Assembly: GCA_947471745.1 (NCBI GenBank)
Contig: CANJKZ010000137.1
Span: forward strand, 3,550,001 to 3,614,000
Length of the DNA stretch: 64,000 bases
Source of the DNA: Closterium sp. Naga37s-1
Taxonomy: Eukaryota > Streptophyta > Zygnematophyceae > Desmidiales > Closteriaceae
Direction: 5' to 3'
Shown here: piece by piece, positions 10,401 to 20,400 of the stretch
Layout: every line of letters starts with the position of its first letter
How positions within the stretch are numbered: the stretch's first letter is position 1
Translations under genes and position numbers: made by a program
The notes under the pieces: generated by a model
Databases searched by the model: none
What the model was told of the DNA's origin: nothing
The model's input: the letters and a program-made list of their open reading frames with translations, nothing else

Positions 10401-12910
10401 AGGGCAGCACCAGGAACACGTGGTCGCGGTCGGTGAGCCGCACCGCCACTGCCATTAGATTTGCGAGGATCTGATAAAGGGGGGAAAGAGGGGGGTGGGT
10501 GGATTGAGAGGGTAAGGAGGGAGTGGAGGGTGAGAAAGGTGGAGAGGGATGGAGGGAGAGGAATGAAGAGGGCACCACCAGGAACACGTGGCCGCGGTCG
10601 GTTAGTCGCACCGCCACTGCCATTAGATTCGCGAGGATCTGACGTGACGATGGGGAGAGAGGGTTGGGGCGATTGAGAAGGTTGGGGCAATTGAGAGGGT
10701 TGGGGCGATAGAGAGGGTTGGGGAGAGAGTGGGTTGGGGAGAGAGTGGGTTGGGGAGAGAGTGGGTTGGGGAGAGAGTGGGTTGGGGAGAGAGGAAGAGA
10801 ATGAGAGGGTAGGGAGGGAATCCCACAGGAGCAAAAAGCAAACCCACGTGTGCCACACAACACCCACCAAAGAACCACTCCCATCTCACCTGTCGCAGCC
10901 TGAGGGGGTCCCCAACCCAACGACCACAGTAGGCACGGAGTCCATGAGCAGCGGCGCCGCCAGCTGAGGAGAGGCAGGTGAGTGAGAGGAGGGCCGTGAA
11001 CAGCAACCCACCCGCCCACCCGCCCGCCCGCCCGCCCGCCCGCCCACCCACCCACCCACCCACCCACCTGGCGCAGCCTGAGCGGGTCCCCCACGACCAC
11101 AGTGGGAACTGAGTCCATGACAAGAGCAGCCAGCTCAACGCCCTTCTCCCGTGCCTCGCCGGCCACGAGCAGCACCACTTCATCCACCACACACCGCAGG
11201 TCAAACACAGCACTCTCTAACCCCAACCGCACCACGCTCCCCCTCTCCACCGCCCCAGCCCTGCCTCCCCACGCGCCTCCCCCGCCTGTCCCCCCTCCTC
11301 CCCCCCCGCCTCCTCCTCCCTCTCCTCCCCCTCCCCCTCCCCCTCCCCCTCGTTCCCCACGGAAGATTGCAGCGGCGGCGGACGATGCAGCGGCGGACGA
11401 GGCGGCGGCGATCCGACGGTTCTCGATGCGCCAGCTGTCGACGACGTTGTTGGCGACGTGGATGATGTGGCGCGACGTGGCCTGCACGGCTGCCAGCATG
11501 TCGCGCTGCGATTCGTCGAGGGAGGAGGAGAGCAGCAGCTGCAGCAGACCCAGTACGCCTGGAGAGTGGGAGAGCGAGAGTGCGAAAGCGAGTGTGTGTG
11601 TGTGAGAGAGAGATGTGTGTGGGTGGGGGAGAGGGGGGGGGGATGAGGTCAGAGAGAAAGGGGGGGAGAGAAGGAAACGAACGAGAGATAAAGAGATGAC
11701 AAGCCACGTCACCACGGGCAATAACAGGGTGATGGGCGCGGATAGTTGGGAAGAGATGGGTGGTTGGTGTGGGGAGGGCGGAAGGGGGAGGAGAGAAGAG
11801 GCTTGACGAGCTGGTGGGGAGATAAGCAAGAGAAGACCCTTCAACAGGGCAGCAAGTTTGATCTGATCTGATATGTGGCTAGTGCCTTCTCTCAATTGTA
11901 TTCTTAAATGACGCCAAAAAACGCCGCCCTTAGCGCCTCTAAGTGCGCCTCTAAAAGCCGCTCTCACTAAGTTACTTACCTCTAAGCGGCGCTCTTATCT
12001 CATGCACCAGAATCCCCAACAGAGAGCTCCGCCCCACCGATACCGCCAGCTTGCTGCCAGCTGTCACCACCGCCCTTCCGTCCGAACCTCCCTCCGAACC
12101 TCCTTCCGAACCTGACATCCCTCCAATCCCCCCCGCACCCCTCCCCCGTCCGCTTCCGCCTTCTTCCCCCTCCGCCCCGCCTTCCCCCAGCCTTCCCCCG
12201 CGCCCGCCCCCTCCCCCTTCTAATGCGCGGAGGCGCTCCTCCAGCGCGCCGAGTTCCGCCAATCCGCTTCCCAATGCGCGCAGCGCGCAAATCATGAACC
12301 CTAGCACGGCCGCCGCCGCCGCTAGCGGGGACCACCGCCACGTCAGCACGTCCACGGCTGGGTGCCACGGGACAGGACACGTGGCATTAGTCCATCGCGT
12401 CGCGTTCGCCGGTTGGCTCCCGCCAGCAGCGCCGGAAACAGCGGAGGCATCGACGGAAGTCGTCTCAAAATCTTCCGCATTGGCGGAAGGCGGAAATTTG
12501 CACGGGGTGAGGGGGTCCTCATGCGCGGGGAGGGTTGCGCGGAGAACACTAAATGCGAGAATCACCGCGACCAGATACGAGCCAGTCAGAGCAAGCCACG
12601 TCAACCAAGGCAGCCGCACCGCGCTGGGGATAGAATTCTTGCCACGTGTCGTTAATGTCGCTGTATCACTGGCGTCTGGCCCGCGCTTCCCATTGGACGG
12701 TTCCTCGTCTCGGACCACTCTCGCGCGCTGTTTATTCCCTTTATCCCCGTCTACTATTTCGTTCCCGTCGTCACTTCCGCCGTCGCTTCCGCTGTCGTCC
12801 GCGTCACTCTCCGCATCGCGACTCGCCTCCGTCTCGCCCTCGCTGCTTTCCGCCGATTCTTCCGCCTCCTCCACGCGCCTTTCCGCAGGCGCCTTTCGCC
12901 CCCGCCACAT
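1..12910 (-). CDS. Hybrid histidine kinase, cytokinin-receptor-like C-terminal half, no CHASE domain (3' end off window)
   Basis: Membrane sensor kinase of a two-component relay. My ten-exon model joins in phase at every GT-AG junction: E1 12910-11980, E2 11558-11068, E3 10152-10020, E4 8898-8409, E5 7451-7208, E6 5622-5502, E7 3289-3066, E8 1589-1488, E9 1276-1184, E10 from 150 downwards; 943 codons precede E10. Seen: acidic N-terminus, membrane helices at about residues 101-123 and 195-213 around a 70-residue loop with two N-A-T sites, then HisKA with H303 in HEIRAPL. The ATPase G1 box DTGVGL and F box are present, but the N box reads NLMAVAV and no GGTGIGL-type G2 box is found. A pseudo-receiver follows (VVVDLDSD in E7, GIMVKPLR in E8), then the start of a second receiver (VDHS where VDDN is usual). 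Cytokinin receptors carry a roughly 200-residue CHASE domain, absent here. Exons are embedded in arrays of their own copies. Family call fairly sure; activity doubtful. Confidence 0.85.
905..1276 (-). repeat. Two copies of exon E9 separated by a CACAG/CACAA microsatellite
   Basis: E9 (1276-1184) encodes the linker into the second receiver and ends KGKHVM before a GTGGGT donor. A second copy (about 1004-914) keeps the same donor but its 5' part is replaced by a pentanucleotide tract (cagca/caaca, about 1000-1118). That tract occupies the place of the acceptor, so only the 1276-1184 copy looks usable. Confidence 0.75.
1440..1477. repeat. (AT)n microsatellite
   Basis: Uninterrupted AT dinucleotide tract of about 38 bp, directly after the E8 donor in transcription order (inside the E8-E9 intron). 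Confidence 0.95.
1488..2292 (-). repeat. Five-copy array of exon E8 (end of pseudo-receiver)
   Basis: Exon E8 (1589-1488, 34 codons, DSNEALREEAQKLG to DMATTLLE) is complete with acceptor and GTAAGT donor. Further copies start at 1809, 1933, 2105 and 2292, each behind a CTCAC..CAG-like acceptor. They show graded decay: the 1809 copy is nearly full length but has lost the donor, 1933 stops after GFAGI, 2105 lacks DMATTLLE, and 2292 is frame-damaged after QKL. The units are intron plus exon, so extra acceptors lie upstream of the real one. Confidence 0.85.
2365..2501. repeat. 15-bp minisatellite, about 9 copies
   Basis: Near-perfect tandem copies of aggatcaaaagctac within the E7-E8 intron of the kinase gene. 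Confidence 0.95.
2605..3289 (-). repeat. Donor-side copies of exon E7 (pseudo-receiver beta4)
   Basis: E7 proper is 3289-3066 (75 codons with the preceding G): GMTVTSQRKSRWD, VVVVDLDSDG, then LASLGWEQHS and LLVLVAK before GTGAG. Three further copies of its last 80-100 bp with donor lie downstream in transcription order, near 3030-2934, 2890-2802 and 2700-2607, at a period of about 132-134 bp. The furthest copy has an in-frame stop; the nearer two keep reading frame and donor. Confidence 0.85.
4134..4320. repeat. 27-bp minisatellite, about 7 copies
   Basis: Tandem unit built on ggcgatgaggggagcata plus a short spacer, located between two E7 copies. Confidence 0.95.
4436..5070. repeat. 13-bp minisatellite, about 40 copies
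   Basis: Tandem agtggtgttttga / agtagtgttttga units over more than 500 bp. Variants cluster (ggt block in the centre, agt blocks at the sides), as expected for array growth by internal duplication. It lies between the outermost E7 fragments. Confidence 0.95.
5502..6048 (-). repeat. Array of exon E6 copies (pseudo-receiver alpha1)
   Basis: E6 proper is 5622-5502, encoding VLATCMARLGLKVDLSDS and ending at a GTGAGT donor. Acceptor-side copies start near 5744, 5895 and 6048. They keep ATCMARLGLKVDL or close variants but end without the strong donor. The last copy grades into the 27-bp array at 6013-6272. Confidence 0.85.
6013..6272 (-). repeat. 27-bp minisatellite grown from E6 coding sequence, about 9 copies
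   Basis: The unit is part of E6 itself: read on the minus strand each copy encodes IATCMARLV in the E6 frame, and 27 is a multiple of three. The array is therefore an open in-frame expansion of an exon segment lying in an intron. Confidence 0.9.
6303..6676. repeat. 31-bp minisatellite, about 12 copies
   Basis: Tandem aggagtgtaagggatgagct followed by tgctgtctggc, nearly perfect, between the E6 and E5 copy groups. Confidence 0.95.
6690..7290 (-). repeat. Donor-side copies of exon E5 (start of pseudo-receiver)
   Basis: The true E5 ends at 7208 with LRCLAVDGRPVRQQ before GTGGGT. Further copies of this 3' portion lie near 7062-7150, 6945-7010, 6789-6893 and 6697-6745. Several keep GRPVRQQ and the donor; the 6945 copy has lost the donor end. 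Confidence 0.85.
7370..8185 (-). repeat. Acceptor-side copies of exon E5 (C-terminal end of ATPase domain)
   Basis: The true E5 starts at 7451 with LVQAMHGQLLVYSRPGIG. Copies of this 5' portion, each with a CAG acceptor, lie near 7580-7655, 7706-7790 and 7871-7942, with a damaged one at about 8130-8185. Reading frame over the first 25 codons is kept in the inner three. Confidence 0.85.
8300..9250 (-). repeat. Exon E4 with copies of both edges
   Basis: E4 (8898-8409) carries the G1 box, the F box and a long Gly-rich insertion. Its donor end is copied once downstream (about 8380-8303, LPLQQQRFGAVPLLLNV-like, donor changed to GTATGC). Its acceptor end (EAQAVEAERIARG) is copied twice upstream, near 9040-8952 and 9250-9166. 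The extra pieces diverge by several percent from the true exon. Confidence 0.85.
9520..9978. repeat. 20-bp minisatellite (19 copies) with a copy of the E3 tail
   Basis: Bases 9601-9978 are nineteen tandem copies of aggaggcacacacacgagcg, one of them 18 bp. Immediately left (about 9525-9590) is a second copy of the end of exon E3 (DDDE-RRMADPNS on the minus strand), so the array sits between a real exon edge and its duplicate. Confidence 0.9.
10020..10641 (-). repeat. Four-copy array of exon E3 (ATPase N-box exon)
   Basis: Copies beginning ILANLMAVAVRLTDRG start behind AG at 10152, 10305, 10470 and 10638. Only the first runs on into DDDEMRRMADPNSPDDME and a GTGGGG donor that joins E4 in phase. 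The others stop at HVFLVV or nearby and pass into intron. The unit is about 155-168 bp; coding sequence is almost unchanged between copies. Confidence 0.9.
10670..10800. repeat. 16-bp G-rich minisatellite
   Basis: Tandem gagagtgggttgggga units preceded by related ttggggcgattgagaggg copies, in the intron between E2 and E3. Confidence 0.9.
10888..10975 (-). repeat. Frameshifted copy of the 3' end of exon E2
   Basis: Repeats the end of E2 (MDSVPTVVVG, then the DPLRLRQ region and a GTGAG donor) but carries about 5 extra bases within the GTGGTCGT..GGGGACCC stretch, breaking the frame. Classified as a decayed pseudo-exon. Confidence 0.75.
11001..11066. repeat. (CCCG)n/(CCCA)n tetranucleotide tract abutting the E2 donor
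   Basis: About 16 tetranucleotide units. On the transcribed strand the tract starts with the E2 splice donor itself (CAG then GTGGGTGGGTGGG), so the donor is the first unit of the microsatellite. Confidence 0.9.
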
Positions 12911-13612
12911 GCTGCCAATGCGCGCGGAAAGGACTGTTTATCGCGCGCCAGACACCGCGTCGGCTATGAGAAAAATAGGGTTACGGCGGGAATGTCTCCA
13001 CTACAGTATGGCGTTGAACTGGTGACTGGAGCAGTTAGGCAGGCTCTCACCGGCTGGATTGACGGCTAGGCGGCAGCAGTCACAACAGGGCGGTAGGTGG
13101 TAATTCCTGAAGACTCCAGATTATCGGCCCTGACCAAATTTCCCCCATCTTCGAACTACACCACAGTACACCCTATAATTTCACTTTCTAACCCATCTAC
13201 TTACTGGTTGGACCCTCCTTTCCAAAGTGTAATTTCGAATCATTTTAAAAGCTCAACAATATTCTTGTTTATTAGATGTTCTTTGGAAAGCCAATATTAC
13301 GGTATGACCTTAAGCTTCTTGATGTTCTCTTCTTATGTTCTTCCTGCTCTTTTCTTGACCAATTTCGCACAACTTAGCAGAAACCATAGTGATCAATATA
13401 ATACTGCATTATAAAATCCTTTTATTACACAAACCCCCCGCACCGAAGTACGTTGCCTTCCCCCAACCGCCTCAACCAAGTCACTATGATCCACCATGCT
13501 ACTCCATCCATCCCCTCCTCCCTTCTAACTCCATCCAAAGCTCCTCCTGCCCATCTTGATAACATAGGGCAGAACCATTTCTCCACCTCAGCGCACCACC
13601 AAAACCGGCGCT
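12911..13612. other. Intergenic spacer between secreted-protein gene and kinase gene
   Basis: About 700 bp, more A/T-rich near 13,180-13,440 than the surroundings. It must hold the 3' flank of the secreted-protein gene and the promoter of the kinase gene. I see no coding potential and no repeat. Confidence 0.6.
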
Positions 13613-14920
13613 CTAGAAGCACCCCTGGTCATTGGGAGTCCCGGCGTTCATGCACACACCATACCTCTTAGGGTTAATGGCAGCATCAATAATGCGCTGC
13701 CAGTACATCTGCCCGGGGATAGTGCCATCAGCCTGGGGGTTGCGGTAGGTGGGCCAGTGGCGGTTGAAGAAGCACTGCTGCGCGCGGCAGTAGGGGCACC
13801 CGGGGCAGGTGGCATCCTCAGTGCAGTTAAAGCCCAAGTAAGGGTCAGGCTGGGTGAAACGGCACGTCTCTGGTGAGGGGAGGAGGGGGGAAAGAGGGGA
13901 CGTGAAGGGAAGAGAGGGGAAGAGAGGGGAGGAGATGAGGATGGGAAGTGACCGAAGACTGCTCAGCTACATGAAGTAAGCTTACGTTGGGAAGGATGGG
14001 GAGGAAGTAAAAGGGTGGGGGCAGAGCGAGAATAAATCGGTGGACGAGAAATGGCGTGCCAGAGTGTGCTAACGGTGTGACGAAGGCTTGAAGTGTGTGC
14101 AAACAGTGCGAGTAGTGGAGTGAGAATACTGTGCAAAAAGTGTGAGTACGTACTGAAGCCAGTGGCCCAGTCATCGACGCCCGGCCACTGCAGGTTGTTG
14201 TTGACGTACGTGTACCACTTGCCGTTGGGCTTCTTCACAGCAAGCCCGTACACCGGGTGGTACCTGCACGCACCAGAAAGCACCGCACCACACCGCATAG
14301 CACGGCTCAGCACAGCCCGCGTGGGAACCAGCAGCGCATAGCATCCAAGGTAGAATTGCGCAACGAAAATTCAAACTTTAGGAACAATATGATCAATATC
14401 ACTAGACAAATACTCACCGGGGCTTCTTGTACGGGTAGGAGGCGTATCCGGGATCAGTGGCGAGCGTGTTGGTCCAGTTCGCCACTTCCTCCGGCGCATC
14501 TGTCGGCAGACTCGTATCCTCCAGGGTAGACGAGTACGCGACAGCGCGCGCGTCGATCTGATCCAGCGCCGCGCCGATATCCGCGGGATCCATGAACTGA
14601 TTCAGCGCCACATACGGTGGAGGCGCCGGCTGGGTGATCGGATCGAGAACCGCGGGGTACGTGTCGTTGACGTTCGGGTCGATGGTCGCGGCGATCGCGG
14701 CGGCGTCCATAGACGCGTTGGTTGCGGGCCACGGGGACGGGATGGTCTCCATTGCAACGATGCCGGACGAGTCTTCCTCTGGCGCGGGCGCGGGCGCAGG
14801 CGCGGGGGTCGTGAGCATTCGACCGCGGAAGGCGGAAGCAGGGGACGGGAGGGACGCGGCGGAGAGGAGGACCAGCGCGAGGAGCGCGCCGGGCAGCGCG
14901 CAGAAGCGGGAGGTCGCCAT
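13613..14920 (-). CDS. Secreted protein with eight C-terminal cysteines, family unknown
   Basis: Three exons on the minus strand: 14920-14418, 14263-14154 and 13869-13613, ending TAG. Donors GTGAGT and GTACGT and CAG acceptors give 290 codons (289 residues) with all joins in phase. I chose the ATG at 14920 because it opens a classical signal peptide (MATSRFCALPGALLALVLL, cleavage near residue 30). Then come a Pro/Ala-rich stretch and a mixed central region with NGKWYTYVNNNLQWPG. The C-terminal domain has eight cysteines (TCPGCPYCRAQQC and four more) and ends NDQGCF. The cysteine spacing suggests a disulfide-bonded extracellular or wall protein. No family recognised. Unlike its neighbours, it shows no duplicated exon edges. 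Confidence 0.8.
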
Positions 14921-16361
14921 GGTTGAGTCGAAACGCCTCGCGGATGGAGAAGCTTCAAAAGGAAGGTTGGAATGAAAGGTTAGAATGGAAGGTTGGAATC
15001 GAAGCTCGAGAGGGAAAGCTCGAGACTGAAGCTCGAGTTTTGACGCTTGAGAAGCTCTCAAGCTCGCTGAAGGATCGATGGCTGCTGATGAGAATTAGCT
15101 AGCTCGACTGGGCTTTTGTAGTTAGCAACGGGGTGGTGGACAGCCCCGAATTTGCCCGAGTACAGCGGGATGCGTGAGAGAACGTGTGTGAGGGGAATCG
15201 TTGCGGTCACGGTGTTCGTCCAACAGGGAATCGGGTCGCGTCACGACTCGCGAAGCAGTTGTTGCAAGGCAACGCGATGCGATGCCTGGTGCATGCGACG
15301 GACGAGATTAGGCTGGTTGTTGGGAGGGAACGAGAAGAGAGAAGGGCGAGACATGTTTTCCCAAAGGCGACGCAGAGAAAGGCAAGTCTGGACGACGGTG
15401 GGATGAGATGAGATGACAGTTGCGCATTGCGGTGCTGTGCTGACTGGCAGCAGAAATGTTTCTTTGCTGCTGGGATGGGATGGGATGGGACTCGTTTTCC
15501 TGCTGCTTTGGCATTTGTTTCCCTGCTGCTTTGCTCTTGTGCTTCACGATGCGCGCTGGACAGCTTGAAGATGAACCGGCGGAGATGTACAGTTGGAGGT
15601 GATTCGCGAAAGAATCGAAGGCGAGCAGATGGACGACAGCGGGTTGGCGATAACGAAGAGAATGGCGGGCGATGAGTCTTCGCGAAACAGTGGAGATGAA
15701 TCGACGAATATGAACCGGCGAAGACGAATCACCAACTCTTGAGTGGCATGACAAGCATGCGTTGCACACATTGTGCCCGCAAATGGCGGAGGAGAAGACC
15801 AAACGACACGAACGCGTTACTCGGGTGCCGCATTCTGCGCAGACGTTGTGTTGTCCTCACTACAGTGTATCTACACTCACGAACTAAATCGAGAACCTAC
15901 GGTACCAGTACCTATGTCTAAGCTTGCTTTTCCTAATGTGACATGCAAGAACATTTTCCAATTTAATATAATTTGTGACCAAGAAATACCATCACAAGGC
16001 AACTGGTGGGTTAGGCATCAACCCCCTCACAAATCCTGCTTGACTAACACTACGCAAAAGCTACGCATGCTGGCATCCGTGCAATTGGATGGAAGGAACC
16101 CAAACATAGCCACCACTCAGTACAAAAATTCCACTTTAGGACTGTTCTCATGTGTACTGCTGAAGGTCAGCTCAACCCTCGTTCGTGAATTAATTTAATC
16201 ACTGCACGGTTGTCCATAAAGAGCACTCTGTAACTGTTAATGATGCTGCAAGAAACGTGTGGCAAACAAGCCAGGAAACATGTTTCCATCCACCCAGTAG
16301 GTTCAAAACGGATTGTTTTTACAGGGATGGGGCCTTCTGTTCTGTAAGTATACATGAACCG
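14921..16361. other. Intergenic region between FMN/FHY and the secreted-protein gene
   Basis: About 1.4 kb. Bases 14,950-15,060 hold short repeats around gaaggttggaat and gctcgag just upstream of the secreted-protein start, probably its 5' leader or promoter. Bases 15,560-15,730 contain imperfect copies of an atgaaccggcg(a/g)ag motif. The rest shows no coding signal I can support. Confidence 0.55.
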
Positions 16362-17490
16362 TCATAAGCTTTCTGCCAGAAAAGGATCTTCTTTGAACGA
16401 GGCGAAGGGGGGCGAGTCAAGAGCAGTGCGAGCGATGGCCCCATCCTCGTGGATGCGAGCTATGAGCGCGGGGAGCGAGGGAAAGTCGGCCTGCAGGGTT
16501 AAGGTGCAGCAGCAGAGAATGGGGTGGTCAAAGGGGAGAACAGCGTGAGTCAAGAGCAGTGCGAGCGATGGTCCCATCCTCGTGGACGCGAGCGATGAGG
16601 GCGAGGAGCGAGGGGAAGTCGGCCTGCAGGGTTAAGGTGCATCAGCAGAGAATGGGGTGGTCAAAGGGGAGAACAGCGTGAGTCAAGAGCAGTGCGAGCG
16701 ATGGTCCCATCCTCGTGGACGCGAGCGATGAGCGCGGGGAGCGAGGGGAAGTCGGCCTGCAGGGTTAAGGTGCATCAGCAGAGAATGGGGTGGTCAAAGG
16801 GGAGAACAGCGTGAGTCAAGAGCAGTGCGAGCGATGGTCCCATCCTCGTGGACGCGAGCGATGAGTGCGGGGAGCGAGGGGAAGTCGGCCTGGAACGAGA
16901 GGTTGCGGGATGGAAGAAGGGAACAGGGAGCAATTCAGAATATGAGCCCTACCAACAACCCCACCCATCCTCATGCATGCGAGCGATGAGTGCGGGGAGC
17001 GAGGGGAAGTCGGCCTGGAAAGAGAGGTTGCGGGATGGAAGAAGGGAACAGGGAGCAATTCAGAATATGAGCCCTACCAACAACCCCACCCATCCTCATG
17101 CATGCGAGCGATGAGTGCGGGGAGCGAGGGGAAGTCGGCCTGGAACGAGAGGTTGCGGGATGGAAGAAGGGAACAGGGAGCAATTCAGAATATGAGCCCT
17201 ACCAACAACCCCACCCATCCTCATGCATGCGAGCGATGAGTGCGGGGAGTGAAGGGAAGCCGGCCTGTGCTGTGTAGGAAGGTGCAGCGAGAAAGGGCGG
17301 TTAAAGGGGAGCATGCGATATAGGCTATCTTTGAGGATGCGAGTGGTGAGCGGGGGGAGCGAGGGGAAGTCGGCCTGTGCTGTGTAGGAAGGTGCAGCGA
17401 GAAAGGGCGGTTAAAGGGGAGCATGTGATATAGGCTATCTTTGAGGATGCGAGTGGTGAGCGGGGGGAGCGAGGGGAAGTCGACCTGTAG
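16362..17490 (-). repeat. Last-exon array of FMN/FHY, about nine copies
   Basis: The terminal exon (16490-16362: ADFPSLPALIARIHED to the TGA) is followed upstream in transcription order by about eight copies of its first half, with CTGCAG-type acceptors. Spacing changes along the array: 133 bp (16,545-16,945), 125 bp (16,848-17,240), then about 110 bp (17,230-17,460). Three local unit lengths imply successive rounds of amplification. Copies differ by scattered substitutions from the true exon. Confidence 0.88.
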
Positions 17491-20400
17491 AGGGAAGGTG
17501 CGAAACCAGAGAAAGGGGTGGAAAAGCAGGGGTAGGGGGGATCTAGGAGGGAGGGTGAGGGAGGTTGAGGAAGTAGAGCGATGTGAGGGTGAGGAAGGAG
17601 GGCGAGGTGAAAAGGGTAAGGAATGAGTGTGAGAAAAGGGGTGGGGAAGGATGGAACATAACACATTTTCCTAAGCGCCTTACGAAGCACTCAAATGCTG
17701 CTCTAAATGATGCAACACATAGGCCCAGTGAGCCTGAAGGATGGTCAGCTCACCTCAAGGTGGATATTTTCAACCATCACCTCACCTCAGGGCGGATATA
17801 TCCAACCACCACCAGCCTGAGCTCACCTCAGGGCGGATGTATCCAACCACCACCAGCCTGAGCTCCTCGTCGTAAAAGTCCTCCCCGAAATCATGCAGCA
17901 GCCATGGCTCCTGGGAATGAGCGGCAGGAGAAAGAAGGTAGATTGGGGCGGTTACACATTGCCCACCATCATGCAGGAGGCATGGCTCATGGGAATGAGC
18001 GGCAGGAGAAAGAAGGTAGATTGGGGCGGTTACACATTGCCCACCATCATGCAGGAGGCATGGCTCATGGGAATGGAAGCGGCGGGGATGGGGGGGGGAG
18101 GGGGAGAAACGGGTATACATGAACACATGTGCGCATACACAAGCGCACACACACACGCACACGCACACGCACACACACACGCACACGCACAGATACACGC
18201 ACACGCACAGACACACACACACGCACCCACACACACACGCTCGCGCCCGCGCACGGGCGCGCGCGCACACACACACACACACAAAACACACACCACTGTA
18301 TTGTGTGTATTGTTGAAGGGATTCCACCCCACACTCATGCACACACCTATACATGCACACACCTATACATGCACACACCTATACATGCACACACCTATAC
18401 ATGCACACACCTATACATGCACACACACAGACTCACCACTGCCTTGTGCGTGTTGTTGAAGAAAGGGTTCCAGCCCTCACTTGCCACCATCTTGAACACT
18501 CCCACACACTCATGCACTTGCACACACCCATACACATGCACACACCCATACACATGCACACACCCATACACATGCACACACCCATACACATGCATGCACG
18601 AATGCATACAAGCGCACTCACCACGGTCTTATAACGATCTTGAACACTCCCACACACACACCCGCACACATACCTCACATGCACCCACACCCACGTACAT
18701 GCACCAACCTCAGTCTTGTTTGTGATGTTAACGAAGCGGTTCCACCCCACACTCATCACCATCTTGAACACGCCCACTACACACCCCCACACACACATGC
18801 ACATACCCAGACACACACACACAGGCACACACCCGTGCACACACCCACTCATTTGCACACAGACCAGCACGTTGACACGCACTCACCACAGTCTTGTGTG
18901 TGTTGTTGAAGAAAGGGTTCCAGACCACACTCATGACCATCTTGAACACGCCCCTGCCCTTCAGCCCTGCCCACCCGTGGTAGATGCCACACACGTGCTC
19001 TGCTAGATGCCCTGTGAATGATGAGGCTGGGAGGTTGGCTGGAACAGAGAGATGGGGAAGGAAGGATAATGGAGGATTTGAGTTCATTACACACCGTCCG
19101 CCCGTGGTAGATGCCACACACGTGCTCTGCTAGATGGCCCATGAAGCCAGATGCTGGGAGATTGGCTGCAGGGGAATGGGGGGAGAACGAGAGCGGGTAG
19201 GGTCACTTGAGTTTATTACACACTGCCCACCCGTGGTAGATGCCACACACGTGCTCTGCTAGATGCCCTGTGAATGATGAGGCTGGGAGGTTGGCTGGAA
19301 CAGAGAGATGGGGATGGAAGGACAATGGAGGACTTAAGTTTATTACACACCGTCCGCCCATGGTACATGCCATGCCACACACGTGCTCTCAGAAAACTAG
19401 TTCTGAGACATCTAGAAAAGCACGTATTGAGACGTCTTTACGAGCAAGCTTTGAGACGTCTGGAAAAACATTGCCAGACAGGAGACAGGAGCCTGGCAGG
19501 CCAGGGGGTTGGATGAGAGAGAGTGAGTGAGAGAATAGAGAGTGAGTGAGTGGGGGAATAAGCGGGGAGAGAGGAAGATGTGGGGTTTTGAGGCGCCTCA
19601 AAATAGGCGGGGAGAGAGGAAGATGTGGGGGTGACTACCTGTGGGAATGCCGAGGACCTTTGAGCCGCCCCCAACTCACTTGAAAACTGGGGCCTTAGGG
19701 TGTTATTGATAGCTTTCAAGACACCCTAAACACTCACCTGTGGGAATGCCGAGGACCTTTGAGCCGCGCCCAAATCCCTTGATGACCGGGCCTTTGATGT
19801 ACCAGGGAGGGATGGGGAGAGAGCGGTGCAGCCCTGAGAGAAAGAGAGGAGAGGGAGGAAGAGGAGAGGGGAGGAGAGAGAGGATATAATGAGGAACAGC
19901 CTTTAATGACCGCGCCTTTGATGTACCAGGAAGGGATGGGGAGAGAGCGGTGCAGCCCTGAGAGAAAGAGAGGAGAGGGAGGAAGAGGAGAGGGGAGGAG
20001 AGAGAGGATATAATGAGGAACAGCCTTTAATGACCGCGCCTTTGATGTACCAGGGAGGGATGGGGAGAGAGCGGTGCTGCCCTGGGAGGAAGAGAGGAGG
20101 AGAGGGAGGAAGAGGAGAGAAGGGAAATGGAGAGACAGAGAGAGGATACAATGAGGCACAGTCTTTGGTGACCGACGAGAAAAGAAAAGAGACGAAGGGA
20201 AAGAGAGGGCGTACAATCAGAGAAGGAAGGGAGGCCCCAGTGCTGCGGTTGGAAGTCCAGCAGAGAGGGGAGAAGCTGAGCGTGCAGGAGCAGTGTAGGC
20301 AGAGTTACGAGAGGTGGAAAGAGGGGGCTTACAATCAGAGAAGGGAGGGAGGCCCCAGTGCTGCGGTTGGAAGTCCAGCAGAGAGGGCAACAGCTGGTGG

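Noticed and set aside
1-12910. Bacterial contamination suggested by a hybrid histidine kinase
   Set aside because: Ten in-phase GT-AG exons and a plant-type pseudo-receiver; neighbours are eukaryotic.
12051-13025. A 324-codon plus-strand frame opposite kinase exon E1
   Set aside because: It is the antisense shadow of a GC-rich exon whose minus-strand translation has membrane helices and a HisKA motif.
16848-17239. A family of small paralogous genes
   Set aside because: The repeated 88-codon frames are antisense readings of terminal-exon copies of FMN/FHY.
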